NCBI GenBank assembly: GCA_017745075.1 | Contig: JAGIAD010000029.1 | Coordinates: 124,001-188,000 of the forward strand | Length of the DNA: 64,000 nt | Direction of reading: 5' to 3' | Source of the DNA: Sphingobacteriaceae bacterium | GTDB taxonomy: Bacteria; Bacteroidota; Bacteroidia; Sphingobacteriales; Sphingobacteriaceae | Shown: positions 1-8,709 of the stretch, in pieces | Layout of the letters: each line of letters starts with the position of its first letter | How positions within the stretch are numbered: the stretch's first letter is position 1 | Position numbers and translations under genes: made by a program | The notes under the pieces: generated by a model | Database searches by the model: none | Seen by the model: the letters and a program-made list of their open reading frames with translations, nothing else | Told to the model about the DNA's origin: nothing

Positions 1-295
1 TGTGCCTTATTTTACGGTAAATCTTTCCATCAATCCTGTTTTTTTTATCGTAACTATAAATTCTGTTTTCGGCAATGAAAGTGTAGCGTTTCATGTCCCT
101 GAACGACTGATAAAAAGAAGTATCGTACATTACCTTCCTGATAAATGTTTCTACATTCAGTTTTTCGGCTTTGATATTTACCGTAGAATCGAGCGTAATG
201 GTTTTAATGGTATCCGGATTGAAACGCTTAATTTCCTGTGCAAAACCACTATAAAAGAGCGAAGTAAACAGTAGAAACAAAAATATCTTTTTCAT
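1..295 (-). CDS. Secreted protein of unknown function, N-terminal part
   Basis: An open frame runs from an ATG at 295 to the left edge, so only about the first 98 residues are visible. The N-terminus MKKIFLFLLFTSLFYSGFAQ is a clear signal peptide ending at an F-A-Q cleavage site, typical of exported Bacteroidota proteins. The rest is charged and tyrosine-rich (KVMYDTSFYQSFRDMKRYTF) with no motif I can assign. The plus-strand frame over the same DNA is a shadow: it has no start context and a biased composition. Function unknown. Confidence 0.7.
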   Translation of the reverse strand, partial: MKKIFLFLLFTSLFYSGFAQEIKRFNPDTIKTITLDSTVNIKAEKLNVETFIRKVMYDTSFYQSFRDMKRYTFIAENRIYSYDKKNRIDGKIYRKIRH

Positions 296-408
296 GGAAG
301 AAAGTATGTAAAAATGGAAAGGTAAGATGGATAATGTAAAACGGAAAGTGGCATGATGAAGCAAAATCCCTCCCTCATCCACTTTACATTTTTACATCTT
401 TACCGTCC

Positions 409-1593
409 TTAGTTTCCTAGTTGTTTTAAAGCAATATAGGCCATTAATCCGGTCGAAATTTTCAGGGTATCCTCATCCACGTCGAACCTCGGGGTATGTA
501 CCGAATATTGTGTGTCTTTAGCCGCATTCCCTGTACCTAAACGATAAAAACAGGCATCTGTTACCTGCGAGTAGAAAGAAAAATCTTCGGCTGCCATCCA
601 GATATCTAAATCAACTACGTTTTCTTTACCTAAAAACTCTTCGGCAAATGCCCTTGCGTTAGCAGTTAGTTTTTCTTCATTGATCAAAAAAGGATAACCT
701 CTGTGGATATCGAAATCGCAGCTTCCGCCCATACTTTCGGCAATGCCTTCTGCCATTTTTTTCATGCGTTTATGGGCTTCGTCTCTCCATTCCTCATCCA
801 AAGTCCTGAATGTACCCTCAATTTTTACTTCATTGGGGATAATGTTGGTTGCACCGTTGGCAATTACTTTACCAAAGGATAAAACCGAAGGAATGCGCGG
901 ATCGGCATTACGGCTCACCACTTGCTGCAGAGCAATGATGATATGTGAGGCAATTAAAACCGGATCTATATTTTGGTGGGGTTGTGCGCCATGTCCGCCT
1001 TTGCCGGTTACGGTTACATATAGTTCATCTGTAGAAGCCATATAAATGCCAGAACGGAAACCTACTTTACCGGCATCGATCAAAGGCATTACATGCTGAC
1101 CAACAATATGCTGAGGTTTGGGATTCTCGAGCACACCTTCTTTGATCATGATACTTGCTCCACCCGGCAGCAATTCTTCGGCAGGTTGAAATATCAGTTT
1201 TACTGTTCCTCCGAAATCATCTTTCAACTGGTTTAAGATATATGCTGTTCCTAAAAGAGAAGAAGTGTGCACATCATGTCCGCAGGCATGCATCACACCG
1301 TGATTTTTAGAACGGTAAGGTTTGTCATTGGCTTCGTGGATGGGCAAAGCGTCCATATCGGCACGTAATGCAATTACCTTATCGGAGGATAAATTTCCTT
1401 TAATTAACCCTACTACACCTGTATTGGCACAATCGGTATATTCGATTCCCCATTTTTTCAATTTATCCTTGATGAATAACGAGGTTTCGAATTCTTTGAA
1501 AGATAATTCGGGATTGGCATGGATATGTTGACGATAGCCTACTACATCATTAAAAATGTGGGCGGCCAGTTCCTGTACTTTATTTTTGATCAT
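409..1593 (-). CDS. M20 family amidohydrolase (N-acyl-amino-acid hydrolase type)
   Basis: 394 residues, the usual length of M20D peptidases that cleave N-acyl or indole-acetyl amino acids with two metal ions. Metal-site motifs are visible: MHACGHDVH at residues 101-109 (Cys104, His106), PAEE at 137-140 with the catalytic and metal-binding glutamates, and QHV near 166. A late AAEDFSFYS segment matches the family's C-terminal metal-site region. No signal peptide, so cytoplasmic. Its start overlaps the end of the upstream SPOR-domain gene by 14 bases, implying co-transcription and translational coupling. The exact substrate cannot be told from sequence. Confidence 0.9.
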   Translation of the reverse strand: MIKNKVQELAAHIFNDVVGYRQHIHANPELSFKEFETSLFIKDKLKKWGIEYTDCANTGVVGLIKGNLSSDKVIALRADMDALPIHEANDKPYRSKNHGVMHACGHDVHTSSLLGTAYILNQLKDDFGGTVKLIFQPAEELLPGGASIMIKEGVLENPKPQHIVGQHVMPLIDAGKVGFRSGIYMASTDELYVTVTGKGGHGAQPHQNIDPVLIASHIIIALQQVVSRNADPRIPSVLSFGKVIANGATNIIPNEVKIEGTFRTLDEEWRDEAHKRMKKMAEGIAESMGGSCDFDIHRGYPFLINEEKLTANARAFAEEFLGKENVVDLDIWMAAEDFSFYSQVTDACFYRLGTGNAAKDTQYSVHTPRFDVDEDTLKISTGLMAYIALKQLGN

Positions 1594-2023
1594 TGGTTGT
1601 TGTGGTATCTAAAGTTGGTGCATTGATTTTTTCCCTAAAAATAAATAATGTAGGAAAAGCTGGTCTGAGTTCGTTGATGAGGCGTTGTGCTTCCAATCGG
1701 GTCCTGAAATCGCCCACCCGAACATAATAATTAGGTTCTTTATAGGTAAGATAAGTATTTAACTGGGGGTAAAGCCCTTTAAAGCGGGCCTGCTCATTAA
1801 AAACTTCGCGCCGGTCTGACCCATAAAATATCTGTACCCGGTAACCGTAGGCTGAAACTATAGGTTTGCCTGGTTTTACCTCACCAGAGGTTTTATAAAC
1901 TTCGAGGCGTTTGGCAATTAAACTATCAATTAAAGGATCTTTTATAACCGTTACCTCTCCTTTTTGTGCAAAAGCAGTAATGGTAAGGAATAAGCACGAT
2001 ATAAAAGTTATTGTCGTTTTCAT
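1580..2023 (-). CDS. Exported SPOR-domain protein
   Basis: About 147 residues from the ATG at 2023. I prefer this start to one further upstream because it gives the signal peptide MKTTITFISCLFLTITAFAQ, and because the longer frame would read through a hairpin. After a linker, a SPOR domain spans about residues 60-135 (YRVQIFYGSDR, YYVRVGDFRTRLEAQ). SPOR domains bind denuded septal peptidoglycan, so the protein probably acts in the periplasm on the cell wall. It overlaps the following amidohydrolase gene by 14 bases. No catalytic domain is present. Confidence 0.85.
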   Translation of the reverse strand: MKTTITFISCLFLTITAFAQKGEVTVIKDPLIDSLIAKRLEVYKTSGEVKPGKPIVSAYGYRVQIFYGSDRREVFNEQARFKGLYPQLNTYLTYKEPNYYVRVGDFRTRLEAQRLINELRPAFPTLFIFREKINAPTLDTTTTNDQK

Positions 2024-2078
2024 CAGCAAATAATTGGCATTTGGTGAGCAGTGTGTCATCTCATTTCTTCTTAACAAC

Positions 2079-2114
2079 AAGAATGCCGAAATCGTTACAA
2101 AAATCGGCATTCTT
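2079..2114 (-). terminator. Hairpin, likely terminator of the 22-residue ORF
   Basis: Perfect 11-bp inverted repeat AAGAATGCCGA / TCGGCATTCTT with a 14-base loop. On the minus strand it begins six bases after the stop of the small ORF at 2121-2189 and is followed by a modest T-rich run (TTCTTGTTGTT). The tail is weak, so read-through into the SPOR gene is possible. Confidence 0.5.
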
Positions 2115-2120
2115 TATGGG

Positions 2121-2189
2121 TTAAGCAAATGGTTTAATCTGTGATGCTTGAATGGCAGGATCTACTCTACGAATTATTAAATTAGCCAT
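2121..2189 (-). CDS. Possible 22-residue peptide
   Basis: ATG at 2189 and TAA at 2121 encode a 22-residue peptide beginning MANLIIRRVDPAIQ and ending KPFA. It is preceded by an A/T-rich leader (AAATAAATAAATG), the usual start context here, and is followed six bases later by an 11-bp hairpin, so a complete small transcription unit is plausible. It lies between a toxin-antitoxin module and a SPOR-domain gene. I do not recognise it, and a 22-codon frame can occur by chance. Confidence 0.3.
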   Translation of the reverse strand: MANLIIRRVDPAIQASQIKPFA

Positions 2190-2290
2190 TTATTTATTTT
2201 ATTAACCAGACCCAAATAAACCACAAACAACTTATTATCAAATCATTAATACAGAAAAAGTTTCTTATCTGAAAAACAGAACAAGTGGCC

Positions 2291-2683
2291 TTATCCTTTT
2301 GTAATACGTTTTGCCGATATAAAATATACATATGGTGCCTTATTGTGCTCAATAATTTTAACAATCTCGAGCCAATGTTTAATCATTACTCGGGTTTTAT
2401 CCCAATATTTATATCCTTTTGGCAATTTTAGAAAAAATGCACCGATGTTATGCTTTGTTAATAAGGCAGATTGTTGCTTTGTGGAGTAAATCCTAATGTC
2501 CTGAGAAATAAAAACACCAAACTTTTTTCCCCATTCTGGTATCCATTCTTCATCCTTTACCCCTTTGTAAAACTCTTTTTCAATAGATGTAACCTCAATA
2601 TTATTTCCTAGGGGATATTGTAGTTTATCTAAGCCCTCAGCAAAATATTTTGAAAGATTTTCATCTATTAAAACTTTTATCAT
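2291..2683 (-). CDS. PIN-like toxin (DUF5615/VapC45 type)
   Basis: 130 residues. Acidic positions typical of small PIN-like nucleases are visible: LIDENLS at residues 5-11, GVKDEEWIPE about 41-50, and FISQDIRI about 58-65. These proteins are thought to be RNases acting as toxins. The start overlaps the stop of the upstream antitoxin by four bases (ATGA), the usual tight coupling of toxin-antitoxin pairs. Here the antitoxin comes first. RNase activity and target are inferred from the family. Confidence 0.75.
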   Translation of the reverse strand: MIKVLIDENLSKYFAEGLDKLQYPLGNNIEVTSIEKEFYKGVKDEEWIPEWGKKFGVFISQDIRIYSTKQQSALLTKHNIGAFFLKLPKGYKYWDKTRVMIKHWLEIVKIIEHNKAPYVYFISAKRITKG

Positions 2684-3357
2684 GCCGCCACTTTAACAGT
2701 AAATAATTCGATAGCACTTTGAATATCTGTTTCCTTAATATCGTACAATCTCGACAAAAATGTTAGCGATTCTCCTGCAGTATGGAGTTCATAAAGTGTC
2801 TGGGCCAATATATTCGTTTCCTCAATTACCGGCTGTCCAAATTGATGATGGGGATCTACGATAATATGTTTTTCCTTTCCCAAAGGATAAAATCTTTCGG
2901 CTATATCTGTACTTGAAAATTCTATTTTCTTACAAAACTGTTCGATTATTTGTTTAAAAACTGTTTGTCTTGTATTGTCTGCTTCAACAATGGTTCCATC
3001 CTCCATCGTAAACAATATACTTTTGCCATCAGATAGCAGTTTGGAGGAAGCAAAGGGATATGCTGTATTTAATTGTTCTGCCATATCCTGGTGAGCTTTA
3101 ATGATCTTATTAGTACTTATATTTAACGCCCTCAATTGATAAAAAACATAAAATTCAATCAAAGTATAAAAATTTGTAGCCTTATCGCGTCCTTCACCCC
3201 ACGAATATCTATCACTATGCTTTATCGAAAACTTATTATCCCAAAAATCAGTCATCCATCTACGCACTTTTCCTACTGGTAGCTTTAGTATAAATGCTAC
3301 TTCAGGAATAGTGTAAATTCCTCCACCTAACTGCTGATTTAGTTTTTTTGATTCCAT
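2680..3357 (-). CDS. Antitoxin with HTH-like N-terminus and DUF433 C-terminus
   Basis: 225 residues. The N-terminal part (GIYTIPEVAFILKLPVGKVRRW, about 13-34) looks like a MerR/winged helix-turn-helix DNA-binding segment. The C-terminal part (IIVDPHHQFGQPVIEETNI onward, about 165-220) is the DUF433 fold found in VapB45-type antitoxins, which masks the partner PIN-like toxin. It is translationally coupled to the toxin gene. A promoter with a -33/-7 pair lies just upstream, with a long palindrome abutting it, suggesting autoregulation. Confidence 0.78.
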   Translation of the reverse strand: MESKKLNQQLGGGIYTIPEVAFILKLPVGKVRRWMTDFWDNKFSIKHSDRYSWGEGRDKATNFYTLIEFYVFYQLRALNISTNKIIKAHQDMAEQLNTAYPFASSKLLSDGKSILFTMEDGTIVEADNTRQTVFKQIIEQFCKKIEFSSTDIAERFYPLGKEKHIIVDPHHQFGQPVIEETNILAQTLYELHTAGESLTFLSRLYDIKETDIQSAIELFTVKVAA

Positions 3358-3370
3358 AACTTACAGACTA

Positions 3371-3402
3371 CAAATATAATACTAAAAATATTAGCCTCAC
3401 AA
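3371..3402 (-). promoter_or_regulatory. Promoter of the toxin-antitoxin operon
   Basis: Reading the minus strand, TTG (3402-3400) is followed after 21 bases by TATATTTG (3378-3371), a perfect match to the Bacteroidota -7 consensus TAnnTTTG. The predicted transcription start near 3365 leaves a leader of under ten bases before the ATG at 3357. Confidence 0.65.
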
Positions 3403-3409
3403 CTTAACT

Positions 3410-3445
3410 TGACTTTTATAAAAATAATGTTTTTATTAAAAGTCA
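3410..3445. promoter_or_regulatory. Palindrome beside the toxin-antitoxin promoter, candidate operator
   Basis: Inverted repeat TGACTTTTATAAAAA / TTTTTATTAAAAGTCA with a five-base centre and a single extra base in one arm. It begins seven bases upstream of the -33 element. Position and symmetry suit a site for the DNA-binding antitoxin. It could also act as a hairpin in RNA reading through from the left. Confidence 0.45.
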
Positions 3446-3528
3446 GAATGGTTGACATTCTTCCTTACGCTAGAAGCCTAATGGAGCGAAGTTGATAATG
3501 ATAAATACAGGAATTAGAGTAAAACTAA

Positions 3529-3555
3529 AAGCCCCGACCATTTTAGTCGGGGCTT
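3529..3555 (-). terminator. Rho-independent terminator after secA
   Basis: Ten-bp stem AAGCCCCGAC / GTCGGGGCTT with a seven-base loop, 20 bases past the secA stop. On the minus strand it is followed by a T-rich run (TTTTAGTTTT). Confidence 0.85.
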
Positions 3556-3574
3556 GATATATTAGATATGCTAA

Positions 3575-6500
3575 TTATAAGTTAGCGCCATGGCAGTTTT
3601 TGAATTTTTTACCGCTACCGCATGGGCAAGGTTCATTTCTCCCTACAGTTGCTTCCTTACGGATTGGTTGTTGAGGAAGTGCCTCGCGTGTATCGCCAAA
3701 CTCGATACCCGGCTCTTCTCTGCCGAACTCTTGTTTTGTAGTCTGTAATTTTGGTTGTTTTACCGGTGCTGGCGCTTCTCTTACCTGGTCTGGCTCCTGC
3801 TGAACAGGGATACCACCTTTGTATAAGAAACTTACCACTTCTTTATTTACAACATTAAGCATGTTTTTAAATAAGTTGAAGGCCTCCATTTTATAAATCA
3901 CCAATGGATCTTTCTGCTCGTATACCGCATTCTGAACCGATTGTTTCAAATCGTCCATTTCGCGTAAATGTTCTTTCCAGCTATCGTCAATAAGGGCCAG
4001 TACGATGGTTTTTTCGAATGCACGAATTACCTCTTTACCTTTGTTATCGATGGCTTTCTTCAGATCAACAGCAACCTGGATACCGCGAATACCATCTGTA
4101 AACGGCACTACAATCTGTTCGATATGCGATCCGCGTTCTTCGTAAACCTGGGTTAAAACTGGTAACGATTGTTGGATGATGGTCTCTGATTTACGTGCAT
4201 AAAATGCTTCGGCTTCTTCAAACAGTTTTTCGGTTAACTGCGGGATACTCGTCGACGTAAATTCTTTTTCGGTAATAGCCGTATCCAAAGAGAAATTTTT
4301 AATCACCTCGAGTTTAAAGCCATCAAAATTAGCTTCCTGTTTGTATTCGGTTACGATATCTTCGGCAACATCGAAAACCATATTGTTCATATCCACATCC
4401 AGGCGTTCGCCGAATAAAGCATTTTTACGTTTGGCGTAAATTACGGTACGCTGTGAGTTCATCACATCATCGTACTCCAATAAACGTTTACGGATACCAA
4501 AGTTATTTTCTTCTACTTTTTTCTGTGCACGCTCTATAGATTTGGTAATCATCGAATGCTGGATTACCTCTCCATCTTCGATACCCATACGTACCATGAT
4601 GCTCGAGATACGCTCTGAACCGAACAAACGCATTAAATTGTCTTCTAAAGAAACGAAGAACTGAGATGAACCCGGATCGCCCTGACGACCTGCACGACCG
4701 CGCAACTGCCTGTCAACACGACGTGATTCGTGGCGCTCGGTACCTACAATGGCCAAGCCTCCGGCTTCTTTAACACCCGGGCCCAACTTAATATCGGTAC
4801 CACGGCCGGCCATGTTGGTTGCGATGGTTACGGTTCCGGCCTGACCAGCTTCGGCAACAATATCGGCCTCTTTCTGGTGCATTTTAGCGTTCAATACGTT
4901 GTGTTTAATTCCACGTAGTTTGAGCATGCGGCTCAACAACTCAGAAATCTCTACAGAGGTAGTACCCACCAATACCGGACGGCCTGCTTTTGGTTGCAAT
5001 TGTCCGGTTTCAGGATTAACTGCCGGGATTAAAGCTCCTTTAGCATCTAATTTTGGTACAGCTCTGCCGATTTGGTCGTACTTAACAACCGGTTTACCAT
5101 CTTTTTGCTTTACATTACCGTCTTTATCTGTTTCATATTCTGTTTCGTAATGAGAATATGGGAAAACAAGGTATTGTATCTCTGCAGCAACAGCATTATA
5201 TTTTTCGCGAACGGTGCGGTAAACGTAATCCTGCTCATCAATCCTCGAAATGTTTCTGTTGGTAGGAATTTCTACCACATCCAGTTTATAGATCGACCAA
5301 AACTCACCAGCCTCAGTGGTTGCAGTCCCCGTCATACCGCAAAGTTTGTGGTACATACGGAAATAGTTCTGTAAGGTTACGGTTGCATAAGTTTGGGTAG
5401 CATCTTCAACTTTTACATTTTCTTTGGCTTCAATTGCCTGGTGTAAACCATCGGAGTAACGGCGGCCATCCATAATACGACCGGTCTGCTCATCAACAAT
5501 TTTGATTTTTCCTTCGTCGATGATGTATTCTACATCGATTTCGAACAAGGTATAAGCTTTTAATAACTGGTTAACCGAGTGGATACGCTCTGCCTTAACA
5601 GAATAATCGCGCATTAAAGCATCTTTTTGAATCACCTTTTCTTCCAAAGGAAGATCAGATTTTTCAAGCTCTGCAATTTCAGTACCTACATCAGGTAATA
5701 CAAAGAAATGTGGATCTTCGCCCGATTGGGTAATCAGTTCGATACCTTTTTCGGTTAATTCTACCTGGTTATTCTTTTCATCAATATAGAAGTACAATTC
5801 GGAATCTACCTTAGGCATGTTCTTCGATTGATCTGCCATGTAGTGGTTCTCTGTTTTCAATAACAGGCCACGGATACCGCTCTCGCTCAAAAACTTGATT
5901 AAAGCTTTGTTTTTTGGCAAACCACGGTAAGCACGTAATAATGCCAAACCACCTTCGCCTTCTTCGGTTCCGGTGTTGCCGGCATTGATTAATTTTTTAG
6001 CCTCGTTTAAAGCCTGGGTTACATAAGCTTTTTGTGCGTTAACCAAACGCTCAATACGTGGTTTCAATTCATAAAACTCGTGTTCATCTCCACGAGGTAT
6101 AGGGCCAGAAATAATCAAAGGGGTACGGGCATCATCGATCAAAACCGAATCGACCTCATCCACCATTGCAAAATGCAGCTTGCGTTGTACCAATTGATCA
6201 GGTGTTTGCGACATATTGTCACGCAGGTAATCAAACCCGAACTCATTATTGGTTCCATAAGTAATGTCTGCGGCATAAGCCTTTCTTCTTTCTTCTGAGT
6301 TTGGTTCATGTTTATCGATACAATCAACAGTTAAACCATGGAATTCGAATAAAGGGCCATTCCACTCACTATCACGGCGAGCAAGGTAATCATTCACTGT
6401 AACAATGTGTACACCCTGTCCGGCCAGTGCATTTAAATAAGCCGGCAGTGTACTCACAAGGGTTTTACCCTCACCGGTAGCCATCTCAGCAATTTTACCA

Positions 6501-7051
6501 CTGTGCAATACAATACCACCAATTAACTGTACATCGTAATGTACCATGTTCCAGTTTACCTCGTTTCCGGCAGCATCCCATTTATTGGCCCACTGTGCTT
6601 TATCGCCAACAATTTTCACGTTGTTTTTGCGCGCAGCATAATCCCTGTCAAACTGGGTTGCAGTAACTTCTAGATAATCGTTTTCGCTTAAACGGCGTGA
6701 AGTTTCTTTAATTACAGCAAAAGCCTCAGGAAGGATTTCCAATAATACTTTTTCTAATTCTGCATCACGGTCTTTACCCAAGGCATCAACCTGATCGTAA
6801 ATAGCTGTTTTCTGGTGAAGATCCAGGTTTTCGTTCTCTGCATCAGCTTTTAAGGCTGCAATTTTTTCATCGATATCGGCTAAAAAAGTAGAAATCCTTT
6901 CTTTAAATTCGATGGTTTTACCACGTAATTCATCATTGCTTAGGGCCGACAGTTTACTGTAGTGCTCGTTAATTTTAGTAACAATTGGCTGAATAGCCTT
7001 TATATCTCTTTCTGATTTACTTCCGAAAATCTTCGCTAAAAATCCTAACAT
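3575..7051 (-). CDS. secA: Preprotein translocase ATPase SecA
   Basis: 1158 residues; the motor that drives unfolded preproteins through SecYEG. Walker A ATGEGKT lies at 191-197, the Walker B/DEAD-type motif VDEVDS at 297-302, and the NBD2 region includes AGRGTDIKLG and RGRAGRQGDPG. The C-terminus carries CPCGSGKKFKNCH (Cys1142, Cys1144, Cys1153, His1154), the zinc-binding SEC-C motif that contacts SecB or ribosomes. It is about 250 residues longer than E. coli SecA because of insertions in the nucleotide-binding and linker regions, as is usual in Bacteroidota. Single-gene unit with a strong terminator. Confidence 0.98.
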   Translation of the reverse strand: MLGFLAKIFGSKSERDIKAIQPIVTKINEHYSKLSALSNDELRGKTIEFKERISTFLADIDEKIAALKADAENENLDLHQKTAIYDQVDALGKDRDAELEKVLLEILPEAFAVIKETSRRLSENDYLEVTATQFDRDYAARKNNVKIVGDKAQWANKWDAAGNEVNWNMVHYDVQLIGGIVLHSGKIAEMATGEGKTLVSTLPAYLNALAGQGVHIVTVNDYLARRDSEWNGPLFEFHGLTVDCIDKHEPNSEERRKAYAADITYGTNNEFGFDYLRDNMSQTPDQLVQRKLHFAMVDEVDSVLIDDARTPLIISGPIPRGDEHEFYELKPRIERLVNAQKAYVTQALNEAKKLINAGNTGTEEGEGGLALLRAYRGLPKNKALIKFLSESGIRGLLLKTENHYMADQSKNMPKVDSELYFYIDEKNNQVELTEKGIELITQSGEDPHFFVLPDVGTEIAELEKSDLPLEEKVIQKDALMRDYSVKAERIHSVNQLLKAYTLFEIDVEYIIDEGKIKIVDEQTGRIMDGRRYSDGLHQAIEAKENVKVEDATQTYATVTLQNYFRMYHKLCGMTGTATTEAGEFWSIYKLDVVEIPTNRNISRIDEQDYVYRTVREKYNAVAAEIQYLVFPYSHYETEYETDKDGNVKQKDGKPVVKYDQIGRAVPKLDAKGALIPAVNPETGQLQPKAGRPVLVGTTSVEISELLSRMLKLRGIKHNVLNAKMHQKEADIVAEAGQAGTVTIATNMAGRGTDIKLGPGVKEAGGLAIVGTERHESRRVDRQLRGRAGRQGDPGSSQFFVSLEDNLMRLFGSERISSIMVRMGIEDGEVIQHSMITKSIERAQKKVEENNFGIRKRLLEYDDVMNSQRTVIYAKRKNALFGERLDVDMNNMVFDVAEDIVTEYKQEANFDGFKLEVIKNFSLDTAITEKEFTSTSIPQLTEKLFEEAEAFYARKSETIIQQSLPVLTQVYEERGSHIEQIVVPFTDGIRGIQVAVDLKKAIDNKGKEVIRAFEKTIVLALIDDSWKEHLREMDDLKQSVQNAVYEQKDPLVIYKMEAFNLFKNMLNVVNKEVVSFLYKGGIPVQQEPDQVREAPAPVKQPKLQTTKQEFGREEPGIEFGDTREALPQQPIRKEATVGRNEPCPCGSGKKFKNCHGANL

Positions 7052-7104
7052 TATATTTTAAATCGTATTTATTTATTAAAAATGGTGTGTTTACAACAAC
7101 CAAG

Positions 7105-7136
7105 CCACTGTCAGCATTAAGTCAGTTTGGCAGTGG
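7105..7136. other. Inverted repeat between two minus-strand genes
   Basis: CCACTG and CAGTGG arms flank a 20-base loop upstream of secA and downstream of the small secreted-protein gene. It may be a weak terminator for the latter. No clear T-tract, so the role is uncertain. Confidence 0.25.
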
Positions 7137-7186
7137 TTGATAAAAAAATGGGGTTTAAAATCTTAAAAGATTTTTAATAAAGAGAA

Positions 7187-7486
7187 CTAGGGACTGTTGT
7201 TCTTCGGTTTTTTACGGATGGTTAAATCAGTAATTACCTGATTTACGCTTACATATTTTACTACCTTTAATTGAGGTTGTGTTCCAATTAAAGCCAGGCG
7301 TGTGTACGATAATAAATAAGGGTTGCGCTGTTCGTTAAACTGATTAACACTTTTATCAGACGCATTCGCACTCACTTTATACTCATTACAATATTCATTC
7401 AATATCCTTAGCCCTTCAACACGTTCGGCTTTTGCCAAATGTGTTAAGCTAAAAAATACAAGAGATATGGTAACGAGGTGTTTCAT
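7187..7486 (-). CDS. Small exported protein of unknown function
   Basis: 99 residues from the ATG at 7486, chosen because it begins a signal peptide (MKHLVTISLVFFSLTHLAKA). The mature part of about 79 residues is polar and includes RLALIGTQPQLKVVKYVSVN. No conserved motif is recognised. Its stop lies 135 bases before secA on the same strand. A longer reading to 7567 would add a basic non-signal stretch and is less likely. Confidence 0.55.
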   Translation of the reverse strand: MKHLVTISLVFFSLTHLAKAERVEGLRILNEYCNEYKVSANASDKSVNQFNEQRNPYLLSYTRLALIGTQPQLKVVKYVSVNQVITDLTIRKKPKNNSP

Positions 7487-7562
7487 TAATAGCGGCAAAG
7501 CTAGTTTTAATCTTTTATAAAAAGAAATTACAGCGTAGCAAAAAGTGTACCTCGATCTTCCT

Positions 7563-7626
7563 GTCATGCTGAATGTAGTGAAAAATGTTTAATTCATTGA
7601 ACAGACTGAAACAAGTTCAGAATGAC
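7563..7626. repeat. REP-like palindromic intergenic repeat, copy 1
   Basis: Starts GTCATGCTGAA and ends CTGAAACAAGTTCAG followed by AATGAC. The reverse complement of the element at 63746-63807 has the same start and nearly the same end, so these are two copies of one family in opposite orientation. It sits between two minus-strand genes. Confidence 0.6.
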
Positions 7627-7660
7627 GGACTGCGTGCAAAAGACTCTCCTACATCATCCA

Positions 7661-8614
7661 TTATTTAAAAACTACTTCCGTAGCCCCATAACCAAATTTT
7701 TCTTTTCTGGCATCCATATAAGTTTTAATATGCGGATTTTTACTGATCAGTTTATGGATCTTATCACGTAAGGTACCGTTTCCTGAGCCATGAATAAAAA
7801 CCATCTTATCGAAATGATGTACTATTGCTGCATCCAGTGCATTTTGAAAGTGGGTGAGCTGGATCTGCAAAATTTCGCCAGCTTCTAAAAAGTGATGGTC
7901 ATCACGTAATTTTTCGATGTGTAAATCGATCTCCTTTGCGGGCGCTTCGACCATTTTCTTTTCGTCGGCCGATTTAAAAAAGCTTTCCTTTAATTTTTGT
8001 GCATCGATGGTTACCGGTACCAGGTCATCTAAACGAACCAGCCATCCTTTGTTTTTAAGATTAAGCAATTCTTTTTGTTCGGTACTAAAATCTTTTGCCC
8101 TGAATTTCTTGCGGATTACCAATGGATCGATCGGCTTGGCATCGACTGCACCGGCTACCAAAAGCTGAAAGGTAAATTCAGGCCAAAGCTCCAGATCGGC
8201 TAAAGATGCAGCATAAACCAATGCCAGCGAATAAGGCTGTACAATACCATGAAAGGCATTTGCATATTTCCCCTTTCTTTCGGTAGTCAGATTCAGCAAC
8301 AAAGTATTAGGCGACTGGTTCTGCAAATGCAAATGAACCACATTACCTGCTTTATCATCAGTTGCCGCAGCCACATAAATACCATTCTCTATTTTAACAA
8401 CACCCGGTACATTAACCTGAACCGGTTTAGGTACATCAACCTCCTCAGCGATTACACCATGGCCATGCACAGATGTTAAGTTGCTCACTGCAACCGGAAT
8501 TTCAAAACCATCTTCGTCTGTTACTCCCAAAGTTTGGGCATCGATAATGCGGGTTACATAGCCCTCGCGTTTCTCATCAACAAAACGCACAAAATCTCCT
8601 AATTTGAATTTCAT
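7661..8614 (-). CDS. DUF2027 protein with C-terminal Smr domain
   Basis: 317 residues. The N-terminal KOW/SH3-like segment (KFKLGDFVRFVDEKREGYVT) and middle region match DUF2027. The C-terminal Smr domain carries EIDLHIEKL near 228-236 and HGSGNGTLR at 275-283. Smr domains cut DNA or RNA; stand-alone Smr proteins have been linked to nuclease roles including rescue of stalled ribosomes. The exact role of the DUF2027-Smr type is unknown. No signal peptide. It lies next to rsgA, also ribosome-related, but 95 bases separate them. Confidence 0.85.
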   Translation of the reverse strand: MKFKLGDFVRFVDEKREGYVTRIIDAQTLGVTDEDGFEIPVAVSNLTSVHGHGVIAEEVDVPKPVQVNVPGVVKIENGIYVAAATDDKAGNVVHLHLQNQSPNTLLLNLTTERKGKYANAFHGIVQPYSLALVYAASLADLELWPEFTFQLLVAGAVDAKPIDPLVIRKKFRAKDFSTEQKELLNLKNKGWLVRLDDLVPVTIDAQKLKESFFKSADEKKMVEAPAKEIDLHIEKLRDDHHFLEAGEILQIQLTHFQNALDAAIVHHFDKMVFIHGSGNGTLRDKIHKLISKNPHIKTYMDARKEKFGYGATEVVFK

Positions 8615-8709
8615 CTCTATATTTTTTTAAGCAAGGTTAGTGCGATACACTTAATCAGAAGTATATTTATGAGGCACTATATCTTCGGACTCCGGACTTT
8701 CTGACTTCA

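Noticed and set aside
2..274. Plus-strand open frame at the left edge
   Set aside because: It lies over the minus-strand secreted-protein gene, which has a clear signal peptide; the plus frame has unusual composition and no start context.
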